NCBI RefSeq assembly: GCF_963675165.1
Contig: NC_087377.1
Span: forward strand, 15,930,198 to 15,994,197
DNA: 64,000 nt
Reading direction: 5' to 3'
DNA from: Halichondria panicea
Lineage: Eukaryota; Porifera; Demospongiae; Suberitida; Halichondriidae
The translations under genes and the position numbers were made by a program. Shown piece after piece: positions 34,662 to 45,474 of the stretch (position 1 is its first letter; every line of letters starts with the position of its first letter). The notes below the pieces were generated by a model. It was not told the DNA's origin. It searched no databases and saw only the letters and a list, made by a program, of their open reading frames with translations.

Positions 34662-34992
34662 GACTGTTAAATATTATTTTGTCTGTTTTTGTACTATTTT
34701 CTGGCAATGTAATTATGTATGTACCACTTCATGTCATCATAATAACTATAATTATATGCGATAAAATTCTGTTGCAACTCAACATGATAAAAATAATATC
34801 AACAATAAATCGTTATAAACTCATCGCACAATTAAAGAGAAACAATTAACAAAATAACTAATTAGCACTTATAGTGAAGAAATCAACAGTTGGAATAATA
34901 ACACAATTAATACTAAACGAAATATGCGAACTTAATTAGAAAACTTTTTTCAAAAAGATGGTTAACAATGCACAACATATTACAATAACTAA

Positions 34993-37490
34993 TTAATCGC
35001 TTATACAAAAGAAATCAACTGTTTGAACATAATTACCAAATATTGTCATCTGTCCTCCAATATCAATATCATTATAAACTAGTTTTGTCTGTCCTCCGGC
35101 TTGAATAAAAATAAACGGTTTTGTGTCTCCTCCGGCTACAACGATTTCTCCACTAGGAAGTACTGAGCATGTGCACCAGTATCGTGCAGTAGGCAGATCT
35201 CCCACTTTCACCCACCTCCTGGTGTCAGGCTGGTAGAGGTGGATCGATGAACTTGGCTTGTAACTGTCGTCTATTCCACCAACGGCTAATAGTGACCTCC
35301 CAATACTGAGAGGAGCTGAGAACACGAGTGGTACTTCCTGTAAGGTCTGCCAGAGAGTGGGTGTGTCCAGGTTGGAAACGGCCTTTGCAATAAGTTCATT
35401 GAGGTCGACGTGGTGCACTATCGTGGTTTGGCTCCCAGTGTGATCGTACCCTCCCATTAGGTAGAGGGTGTTTCCTATGAGAGTCGATTTCAGTTCTGTT
35501 TGTGGGTTAGGTAGTGACTGAGCAATGTACCATCTTCTTGATGCCACGTCCAACACCTCCACAGAGGAGGTACGTCCTTTATCATCACGCCCACCAGCTA
35601 CAATGATGTGGTTGTTGAAGGAGACAGCTGTTGAGAAAGTACGAGCAATGTTCATTGGTGGGTACGGGTGAGTCCATTCCCCTGACTCAAACACTGCAAG
35701 TTGATTGGTGGGTTTGTTGTTTCTTGGATCATTTCCTCCCACCAGCACTAGTCGATTAGCGAGTGATGTCATAGCGAAGTGCCTGGCAGTGTACTCTGGT
35801 AGTTTGGTCCATTGATCTTGCTCGAGCTTCATCACTGTACACCTGTCACAATCATCGCCTGCAAACCCTCCACCAACATACACCGTGTCACCGATAACAA
35901 TACTCTGTACCGAGCCATCCATCTTGATTGGCATGTCTTTTCCTCTTCTCCATTTCAGAGTGAGTGGAGGTCTCAACTCTCTGGGAGGGGGACCCTGAAT
36001 AATGAATGAGTGTAATTAGGATAGTGTCTACTAACAAGCGAGTGTTACTTGTAGCAATAATTGCATGCACACTAAATCACTTTCTCTAATTAGCTTAAGA
36101 GGCCACGCCCACCAGTCTAATAGAATGTACAGTACGATTATAAGAGATCAAAGCTTCTACTATAGCTCTGCAATAATATAATGGTGCACTTTGTCTCACC
36201 TGTCTCTGCTGTTGAATGATGGCGTCTCTCCTGACCAGCTCAGCATCTTTGTGCCCAATTTGTTCCCTGTGTGCCTGTACAGGGGAACGTTGGTGGAAAT
36301 CAAACACAGACATGAATAACATTAGAGAAAATTCTACAACAGAATGAGACAATCTTCACTAAAGGAAGTACATAATTATAGGCACACTCAAACGGATGTG
36401 TAGTTACGGCTTAACACATGAGACAGCATCCATGCATGTTAAGGTACAATACTATTGTTGCTGTGGGAATCTCATTATCACACTACATGTACGCACCTTC
36501 TTGACTTGTTCAGTGTCCTTTGACTCCTTCTTTGTTGCCTCCACTGGGTCCGAGCTTGTTGTCAGGTAAGTATCTGAAATCGATACCAACATTAATAGAC
36601 GGATATGATTTTTTCGTTAGGGTTACAGTTAGCTGAAACGTAAAACACATAATATACTTATCATTGACTCACAGATGTCCCTGGCAGATGGTCTCCTCCT
36701 CATGTCTTCTTGCAAACAACTGTCGATAAGCTTCCTCAACCTGTGTGTGTGAGGTATCTGGGCAATATGGAATAATCGATCTTCCACAGATTTGATCGTC
36801 TTCAGCTTGCAAACAATCTGCATCATAATCGCCCCGAGAGAGAACACATCCAAGCTATTATCGTAATTATCCTTGTCCAATCGAATAGCCTCAAGAGGTA
36901 GATACCCCATACGGTGACCAACGGCCGTGAGGGTGTGGCTAAGCTTGGAGGGATCGTATAGCCGTGACATGCCAAAGTCGGATATCTTTGCAACAGGCAC
37001 TGGTCGTGTAAGCTTCAGCAAGACGTTATCGCCACAGAGGTCACGGTGGATAATCTGCTTGCTGTGAATGTAGGCCAGACCACAAGCCATGTCTTTGGAG
37101 AGGCTAATTTCACATTCGCTAGTGAGGGACTCTTCATCAAGGCTGAAGAAATAGGATCTCAGATTGCAATCCATCAGCTCAACAACGAGGATTGTACTTC
37201 CTGATTTGGGGTGCTTGGCAGTCGACAAAAACTGAACAACGTTTGGGTGCTGGAACGACTTGAGAAAATCACTCTCACGGTCAATTGCATTGCTAGCTTC
37301 TTCGTTTTTGCCGACTGAAATACTTGCCTGCATCTCCATAGCATCGTGAAGCAGCACTTTGACTGCACATATCTCGCCCTTGTAGCTGCCTTTGAAGACT
37401 GCTCCAAATGCACCTTTACCGAGACGCTCGTCTAGGAAAACAGTCAAATCGTCGTTGATATCCTGGTGATTTTGGTCAACTGTAGAACAT

Positions 37491-37544
<54 letters not shown>

Positions 37545-37944
37545 GGGGGGGGATATAATTATTATAGTAGTTAAGCATCATGTATGAGATATGCATTCCT
37601 GTGCTGAACTAGTGCTTACCCTCTGACTTCACATCAGTAGGATTGCTTGCACCAGTAGACTGTAGATGATCTTTCTCGATGGTATTAGCTATGTGAACGT
37701 GGCCCACAATGGGACTGGACAAAGCTTTGACAACATCTTCCCAGCGTCTCTCTTCATCTTTCAGCCATTCTTTCAAACCCTCACGATAGCATTCATCAGG
37801 ATTGTCTCGCCATTTCGTACCAATACTATCGATGGTATCCGAGGGTACGTCAAGAATAAGTAAGATGTTTCGCCACTTAATTCGAGCATCAAACGTGATG
37901 AGGTACAATTTCTTTAGATCTGCTATTGTCAGATAGTCAGACAT
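34993..37944 (-). CDS. K5: death domain - IRAK-like kinase - coiled coil - Kelch protein
   Basis: Five exons: 37944-37620, 37479-36673, 36573-36497, 36274-36200 and 35994-34993, with phases 1, 1, 0, 0, 761 aa. Residues 1-108 are a death domain (ARIKWRNILLILDVPS..., REGLKEWLKDEERRWEDVV), an adaptor fold that pairs with other death domains. The kinase (about 109-377) has LGKGAFGAVFKGSY, the lysine of ICAVKVL, IIHRDLCGDNVLL, ISDFGMSRL and LPLEAI replacing APE; all catalytic residues are present. Death domain plus kinase is the IRAK/Pelle order. A TxSSDPVEATKKESKDT linker, a 25-residue coiled coil and six Kelch repeats follow. The C-terminus carries a 25-residue patchwork insertion. It shares a promoter with U3. 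Confidence 0.85.
37495..37550. repeat. (GT)n plus G-run in the death-domain/kinase intron of K5
   Basis: About 23 GT units followed by ten G residues, in the same intron as in K4, K6 and K7. Confidence 0.85.
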
Positions 37945-38169
37945 CTTCTGAGTCTCTGTAGAGTGTGGGATAGAGACATAATTATAAAATGCTAGTAAAG
38001 TATGCATAGCTATATAGCCTATAGACTAGCTCTAAACCATTAACAGTCAACAGTGCTGTCTGCACTCACTGATAATAATCCAGAGCTACAGTATCTTCAC
38101 AGCTTGATACCAGGCACGATACAGAAATACAGGACACAGCTAGCTAGCTACAACAAGACCCGTACCCAC

Positions 38170-38401
38170 CAGAGGAGGTCCGACAACCGTGCGCCTAGAA
38201 TTAATATTTGCTGAATCAGCATTTAATAAAACTTGCCTTTACAGGAGAGTTAGAGCTCCTATTACTAAAAATAGACCTAACAATACAAGACAGAGGGCTA
38301 AGTCTAAGAATAGTGCAACACCTACCTCTAAAGGCAAGTTTTACGAAAATGCTGATTCAGCAAACATTAATGTTAGGCACACAGTTGTCGGACCTCCTCT
38401 G
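38170..38401. mobile_element. hAT-like MITE in the K5/U3 promoter
   Basis: Ends CAGAGGAGGTCCGACAAC and GTTGTCGGACCTCCTCTG are perfect inverted repeats, flanked by CGTACCCAC at 38161-38169 and 38402-38410. Inner arms continue the palindrome (TTTGCTGAATCAGCATTT, AAACTTGCCTTTA). K4/U2 and K6/U4 show the empty site. A CAGAGG terminus with an 8-9 bp duplication suits the hAT group. Confidence 0.8.
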
Positions 38402-38429
38402 CGTACCCACTCTCTCTGCAGAATGAACA

Positions 38430-38470
38430 ATAGCTGTCACGTGCGATAACATTGCTAAACCGCGTGGCTG
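38430..38470. promoter_or_regulatory. K5/U3 divergent promoter E-boxes
   Basis: CACGTG at 38438-38443 is intact; the second site is CGCGTG (38461-38466), one change from CACGTG. This is the reverse of K4/U2, where the first site is the damaged one. Confidence 0.45.
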
Positions 38471-38565
38471 GTCTTTCACTTCCGAGAAGAAGTAATTGTG
38501 CTGTCAGTTTTGAAGCTCTGAGCAAGTGGTCAAACTATTTGTCTGTATTGGTGGAGGCTGAAGAC

Positions 38566-41500
38566 ATGAGTCCATGGACAGGGACTACTGAGGAACCTTC
38601 ATCAAGAACAAGGTACATGTTAATATTAATGTGTAGTTAACTTTGGCCTTGTGCATGATACCTAACACGCACACACAGTTCCAAGTAACATATAAAGCTA
38701 GCATTTAAAAACAAGGTCTCCTAGGATGTTTCGTTTTCGTTTGCTTTCGTATTACATGGTTAGAATTTGCATGATGGTAACTACCTCCCAAATAACGAAC
38801 ACACACACACACACACACACACTTGTTGTTCCCGCCCACTCACACAGGAGGTCCACACGCTAACTAGCGATGATGGTTTGCCCTCTGACATGACCTCTGA
38901 GGATGGCTCCACCCTCAACGCTATAGGCCACGCCCTCATCCAGATGCAGCAAGGTGGACAGACCACCCCCTCATCTCAGTTCCTCATCACTAGGAGCACT
39001 TCATCTGGTTCAGAGTCTGGCCAAAAATTAATGGTGAATAAAGAAGACCAAATTTATCAGTGTGCTTTTTTGCCAAATCCAAAAGTTATAGGCCTCGATA
39101 AGTACTAATAACTTGTACGTACTAATTACATGTAGAACCATGAGTATTATTGCTAATGTTTGATATAAAATAATTATAAAATAAGGTTTCTTGGAAGTGG
39201 TGTTGAAAAATAGTCAGTTTTTACTATGTTGTTGTGTGTGTTGAGGTCCTCTGTATGTGATGATCCCACCATCCAGTAGTGCTGAGATACTGCATGCAAT
39301 GGGTCGACCTATAGCACCCAAGATGAGCGGGATATCAACTATGGATTATCACACGGCCGACCCCATCGTTCAAATGCAGTTGTGAGTACACAGTTCATGT
39401 GATTGCCTACCTCTGCATAACATGTATGACAGTATGTGTTAGGGAAAGCATCATTCTTGCTACATACAGTATTACTAGAATATTTTGCTGTTGGTGAAAA
39501 ACCTTTGCGAATCAGCCAAATCGGCAACCCTTTGTGATCTAACTATTGCGTTCTGGCAAGGATCGTGTGTATTTACCCAAAATTAGGTTTTGCAATTTTA
39601 TTGTTTAAAAATTCACATAATTATGCTCGTAAACATTCTAGTAATACGGTAACTGTGAGGAGTGTTGTTATTATGGTGGTTGGTTTGCAGGTCTGGGGAT
39701 ATGGCGGCCAACAGGGAAGCTCAGAGGAAGGCTACACACAATGAAGGTGCTGCAAATTCAATACTGAAAGTTAGAGTGTACAACAGATCTACATGTACGT
39801 ACGTGGTCATAATCAAATAGAAGCATTTCCCACAAAGTACAGTTACGAAGTTTTAACATCAAATCTGCCACTTCTAAAACTATTGTTCAAGCTGGCGCTG
39901 TGCTAATGCCTCTCGCCATGTTTTTGCTTTCGCTCAAAAGTATTAGACTGTTATCTATAATGAATTTTATATTAAAGTTAGCTTATCTATATAAAGTCAC
40001 TGAGAAGAAAAGACTTATTTACATGCATCTATTGTTGTTATTTATTGTATTATGTGGCTTACCAGGACCTCAAGAAAGAAGAAAATTGATTCTTCCAGGA
40101 TCTGTAGTTCAGTGTATATAATATCTAAGAAGAAAAGACCTGTGTACATGCATATTGTTATCTATATTAATATATGGTAGTGTTTTGTGGCTTACCAGGC
40201 CCTCAAGACAAAGATGATTCTACCAGGAGAATCTGGATCTGGATCTTGGATATCACACATGGGGAATGAGCGCGCATGCGCATTACATCCACAGGAATAA
40301 TTAAAGGGTGTGTCCAAAGGCTACTGCTAGATAACTGATATTTTCTGAGTATTGTAGTTAACAAAAAGCTAGCGCTTTAGTGCAAGGCTAACTCATATGT
40401 TGAATAGAAGTTTGTGAGGACAGATGATGCTATGAAAGATTCTGAAGAGACTGCAACAGCCTTCAATGTGAGTCAAACTAGCCATAACTCGAGAAAGAAA
40501 CTTGCTAATCCAAGAATCAAAATCCAAGAGAACGTGGCTAGAAGCCTATAGAAGCTGTTAGTTTTCGTCGCATTGCAACCGTTGAGCAGTTATAGCTGGA
40601 ATACACAGACAGACACACAGTCAGCTTTACCGTATCTCTCGTGCGGCTACGCCTCGAGGCATAACTAATAACTGGTTGTGTAGAGGCTATCTAATGCTGT
40701 AAACGCATTATTGTCCATCTTAATTATTAATTTTGCCTTGGTTTTTATACTGTACAGTGGTGTGTGTGTGTGTGTGAGGTCAAGGTTCATTCATTTTGCC
40801 AATTGGCTCAGCTTCATTGTACATGCCCTAAACACGATAATTACCAGTTGTTGTTGTTCTTCCCACGCCCAGTTGAGCGTTGTTGGCGTCGGGACAGGAT
40901 CAACGAGCTCATCAAGATACTGGCTCAGATAGTGCCTGCTTGTCAGAAGAAAGACGCAACTATACTTGTTCCATTGTCGGGGTGAGTGTGTGTGTCTGTT
41001 CATGTGTATACTAAAGTACTATTGAAAGCCATCGAAATAACTACTAACTTGGTTTTTTTTAAGCCTAAATTTATTAATATTATTGCTAAGCTTTTTTAAG
41101 CATGCATTAGTGTAGAGCCCAGTGTTATGTTAGTAGTAGCATAGAATCCAGCAGAGGCCATCGTATATTGCTATTTTTTAACAGCAACTAAGTATGTTTT
41201 TTTGTTATCTCCACGTACATGTCTCACCCTCACGTCATGTTTCCCTGGCTTCAGTATGTGTACAGCAAGGGAACGGTACTGGACAAGACAGTGGACTACT
41301 TGGAAGAGCTCGTGTTTCAAAACGAACAACTCACAGCCAGTGCTAAAATCGCAGAGAAATCAACCAAAGCTTTGAACCAAATCCTAGTCCTAGAGAAAGA
41401 GAACGCATTTCTTCGAGCACAGATTATCCAGTTTGGAATCGATGGAGCTGCCTCCTCTGGTCAGAAGCAACCTAACCAGCAACTTCTAAACTCTCCTCTG

Positions 41501-41572
41501 GCCAGAATCTCTCCTTCACTTACTATAGCTACATTGTCAGTATTATTATGTATACATAGTTTTTATACATGA
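38566..41572 (+). pseudogene. U3: USF-like bHLH-zipper copy with the fullest DNA-binding domain
   Basis: Pieces: 38566-38612 (MSPWTGTTEEPSSRTR), about 38848-39027 (EVHTLTSDDGLPSDM...), about 39247-39382, 39692-39744 (ANREAQRKATHNE), 40873-about 40985 (VERCWRRDRINELIKILAQI) and 41255-41572 (YVYSKGTVLDKTVDYLEEL, then a leucine zipper through LVLEKENAFLRAQIIQF). The contact histidine is kept. The exon after MSPWTG present in U2 and U4 is missing. The zipper exon is fused at ARISPSL to downstream non-coding sequence, with the glycine/alanine exon lost. The GTGAGT donor after the loop leaves phase 2, whereas helix 2 needs phase 0. USF-type factors bind CACGTG as dimers in the nucleus. Whether this copy makes a working protein is doubtful. 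Confidence 0.6.
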
Positions 41573-41592
41573 TATTTGTGTTATTGAACCGG

Positions 41593-43941
41593 TGTCACAG
41601 GACACGGCCTCCCCAGGACAGTAGCTCCAGGGGGGGGTTCCGTCCTTAGGATATTTCCTCCCCCTGGAGTTTCTGTCCTAGGACAAAAGCTCCTACCCCA
41701 GGACCAGAGCTCCCCCATTCTGCGGTGCAGGTGAAAGTCAGTCCACAGGTAATCTGAGAAGACTAGTCTAGGCTACGAAGTAAACAGCCATAGACTAGAT
41801 GCAATAGATGCTGTATCTATTATGTTATAGATCTCAATACTCAATAAATACAACAATGCAAGAGAAAGAAGTACAATAAATATAACCAAAAGTGCACAAA
41901 TCATAAAGTGATACAACCAGAACAAAACCAATTACCTACTGGTTCATTGCGAATTTTGGCACAGCGATAGTGATACTACTCACTAAATTTGTCACACATG
42001 ACCATATCCTCAAAAGAGTCCGGTCTCTTGCACATGCAGTATATTGTAATGGCAATGGTTTGTGGTGTTGGTCTTTTGGGCATCGCTTTCTTTGTGCGAG
42101 GGAACCGTGAGAGTTTGCCCTTCTCAAAGCACTTAATGAGATGTGCTCTCATTTTGGCCTCATCAAACACTAGAGAATCCACATTATCGTTCATAGCAGC
42201 GTGATTGCAGCAGCAATGCTAAATAGTCCGCAGTTGTTAGCACCCTCTTGCTGCTGGAGAGCCACCACAGAGCCCATTGCATTGAATTAATGGGCTATAC
42301 ACTTGTGCTATCTGGAGCTCAGTACTTGGGGAAAGCGTTATATGGACCTTTCCAGGTGCAGTCCATTTTCCCTCCCATTCGATGAGAATTGGCCATATTC
42401 TTTAGCATGACACTGCTGCCAACTGGATAACTCTACGACAAAAATGGCAAAAATTAAGCTAAAATTTGCTATATAAAATAATACCTTCAAAGAGTTATGC
42501 TTGTTGTCATACTGCTGCTTCTGTTTTTGCTGTGCAGCAGCAATGTTCTCCTTGGCATTGAGGTGACAGCGATCACGAATTTCCATCAACCTTCGGAGAA
42601 TTCCATCCATGTCTTCTCCGTCTTCTTCATTTTCAGTCTCCTCTCCACTCAATTGGTCAGCATCTCCTCTATCTTCTATAGCGTCGGCACCATCTCGTTG
42701 ATCCATATCAAAAGTAACAGCTTTCCGCGGGTGGCGATTGAACATTAAGAAAAAGGGTGTGTACTTTGATGACGCCTACAATCAAAAAATAAAAGCATGC
42801 ATGATATAATAATTAAAATTTTACCTGTTTTGATATGCGATAGGCATAAAGAGCAGCAGAGAGATGCTGATCCCAGTCATCAGTACTAGAATCGATTACC
42901 TTCTTGAGAGTGTTCACTAGAGTCTGGTTGAAGCGTTCATCAAGGCCATTTGTTTGTGGGTGGTAAGCACTTGATACGCAGTGCTGTATGTCAGTCAACT
43001 GAAAAAGTCGGGTGTTGATTTCGTTGACAAACTCTCTTCCTTGGTCTGATTGAATCACTTTTGGCCACCCATGCCTGCAAAATGTGTCAAACAGAAATTT
43101 TGCTACCTTCTGCTGATTTTGATGGGAGTGGGGCAGCCTCAGGCCACTTAGAAATAGTCTGAGAGCGTGATAATGTACTTGTTTCCAGAGCTTGTTTCAG
43201 GTAGAGGTCCTACTAAGTCAATACCAACTCTGTACCAGACCTTTGTCACAGGGATGGGATGTAGTTCTGCTCTGGGCTTCTGCAGTTGGTGATTCGTTCG
43301 TTGGCATTTGTCGCAGTGCTTGCAGAGCTGTATGACGTCAGCATGTAGGCCTTTCCAGTAGAAATCCTGAGCAATCTACATGCATGAAACAGATATAATT
43401 ATACTTTATAAGATATGATGATAAATATACCTTTCCATAGGTCTTGTCTCTCCCAAAATGCATTCCATCCAGTCCATCGTGGCACATGTTTAGTATCCTG
43501 CTTTTCTCCTCTTGCTTCACCACAACTCTTCTCATTCTATGCATGCCAGTGCTGTCCTTCTCAGGCAGGTATAAGCATTGTTGCTGCAGAGCATATCTTT
43601 GAACTTTGTCTCTTATACTTCTCTTGTCATTAGTGGAAAGCCCGTCTCTGTATTTCTTCTGGCCAGCATTGCTGGCAGCAGTCTTGTACAGCAGTATGTC
43701 CTCATACTCTTGTTGAGTAGCCATTCTGATTGCTAACAGTCTATACATTTCTCATGCACTCGCACGTACGCTTATACTATACTATAGCCTTGACAGGTTT
43801 TGACAGGGTACATGTACCCGGATGATATATCCTGGGGGCGGGGATTCTGTCCTAGGACGAAACCACCGGGGGGGGAGGCATTGTCCTAAGACCGCAGGCT
43901 CCGGGGGAGAAACTGTCGCCCGGAGGTTCTATCCTATGACA
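41593..43941 (-). mobile_element. Ginger1-like DNA transposon with gypsy-type integrase, decayed
   Basis: The target duplication CCGG (41589-41592 and 43942-43945) flanks inverted ends TGTCACAGGACA and TCCTATGACA, matching the TGTNR ends and 4-bp duplication known for Ginger1. Subterminal motifs (TCCTAGGACA, GCTCC) repeat inside both ends. On the minus strand, from about 43710, are a zinc-binding integrase head (HDGLDGMHFGR..., CKHCDKCQ), then an integrase core with D in GIDLVGPL, D in QSDQGREF and E in LDERFNQ, then NRHPRKAV and YDNKHN with a C-terminal stretch to about 42350. Two short losses, near 43150 and 43110, shift the frame between the first and second D, so this copy should be inactive. 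Confidence 0.8.
41936..42194 (-). pseudogene. Cysteine-rich (PHD-like) tail of the Ginger1 element
   Basis: Reads KMRAHLIKCFEKGKLSRFP, then CMCKRPDSFEDMVMCDKF and, after a frame change, YHYRCAKI. The C-x-C...CD...YH-x-x-C pattern is that of a PHD-type zinc finger, fused downstream of the integrase or on a second small gene of the transposon. The frame is broken within the finger. The assignment is tentative. Confidence 0.4.
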
Positions 43942-43975
43942 CCGGAACATAATAAATTTAGAAAAAAAATGTTGT

Positions 43976-44550
43976 GAACATAGCTACGCCCATAATTATG
44001 TGCAGCCTAGCCTCCATCTCAAGCGGCACTTCCTAGAAAGTTGGCCAGGTAGTATAGACTGCTTGGGCATGCGCTAACCATTAGCTACTGAACATGAAAC
44101 TGTGCTGATGATGAACCTTTATCAAGAACAAGGCCTAGGTACGTGTGTATAATGTATAATGTGTAGTTATGCAGTGCAATGAGTTGACTGTGTACTATTG
44201 AATGTACAGTACACAGAATGGGAACCTAGCATGCTTACTAGTCTGTATGTACATGCACTTGTATACAAGGTATGCTTCAATGTATGCAGTTTAGGTGTGT
44301 ACAGGGAAACGTGTGTCAATTGAGAACACTAGCTCACAATATTTGTACATGACATTGTACAGTACGTGTACCAGACCCTTCATCACACTACCAGTTTGAA
44401 TGTGTCCATGTGTTGTTTATCCTGGCTACAGGACACTGCCGAGGGTAGCACTTCAGTGCTCTAGTTCTAATTGTAGATTGACTGATCGATTTGTCTTCTG
44501 TACTATTGTTTGATTTTTCCGCCCCTCATCTTGTTTATCCTGGCTACGAT
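43976..44550 (+). pseudogene. X 5' region remnant right of Ginger1
   Basis: Matches the 5' spacer of X (as at 2590-3080): the first-exon end near 44113 (CTTTATCAAGAACAAGG), then the CACTGCCGAGGGTAGCACTT block, stopping at 44530. There it jumps to sequence normally found downstream of X, before a Kelch stop (ATCAATATCGTTATAAACTC). All X coding exons have been deleted. Confidence 0.6.
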
Positions 44551-45474
44551 AAAAAATATCAATATCGTTATAAACTCATCGCACAATTACAATTAACAAA
44601 ATAACTATTAGCACTCCACAGTTTGAATATTGGTAAAGTGCTGAGCTTGCAATAAACTTTTTGTGCACTAATAATTATAATGGCAGTTTATGCTAAACTA
44701 AAAGCTTATGATCATGCATAGACAACAATGAACAATCAATAAAAGGTATAAGCATGGTCTAAACATAATTATACATGAATTATCTATCAATGTTCTTCCA
44801 GTGATTTCTCAGTCCAAGTTCTTGCCACACATCGACACTGCGGTGACAAAATCAGAGCATGAATAGTGATTTTCAAAATCTAATGGATTGGAAGCAATAA
44901 TATGGACATTGATCTTTAATATTGCCGAGTCTCTAATATAAACTCAGCTTAGTTATGGAGATACTACCCCGCAAAGATGGCTAGTGGAAATCAACATATC
45001 GGCCAATAACTCAAGAAGTATATGCTATCCCCACTTCCAATATACAGCTGAAGCAATAAAATACCATCATATACTACTACTATGACCATTCATTTACAAT
45101 AGATGCAATTCATATGTCAGTTCTTACCCCACAAAAAAAAGAAAAAGCTAAGTGTTGTAAAATCTTCAAATTTTGTGTGCTACCAGAGTAAACATGACTT
45201 CTAGCTAGTAATAATGTTTTATTTTGTACCTAGCCATGCCTCAAGACAAATTTTAGGGCTATTTATACATTTACTTACCTTGTATCCTCTCATTTGTTTC
45301 TTTTCAAAAGCTTTTCTTGACCTCAAAACCAGTAAAATCACACCTCAAGGTTTCTATTGGTTGCAACGTGCACGGTCCCAGAGGCCTCACGTTGCAAGTA
45401 TAAGCTCACGTGATCCCGTTTCCAATCCCTTCCTCTACTATCTATGATAAAAACAATGCAATAAGTTTGTGCTA
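44551..45474. other. No gene seen
   Basis: AT-rich unique sequence with no convincing reading frame. The first 90 bases match the spacer before Kelch stops elsewhere; the rest has no relative in the window. A GGTCCCAGAGGCC/CGTTGCAA block near 45360-45400 is locally GC-rich and self-complementary (GCAACGTG, CACGTTGC), probably a small repeat. Confidence 0.4.

Noticed and set aside
42497-42748. Plus-strand open frame of 83 residues with a hydrophobic start inside Ginger1
   Set aside because: Antisense shadow of the integrase C-terminal region.
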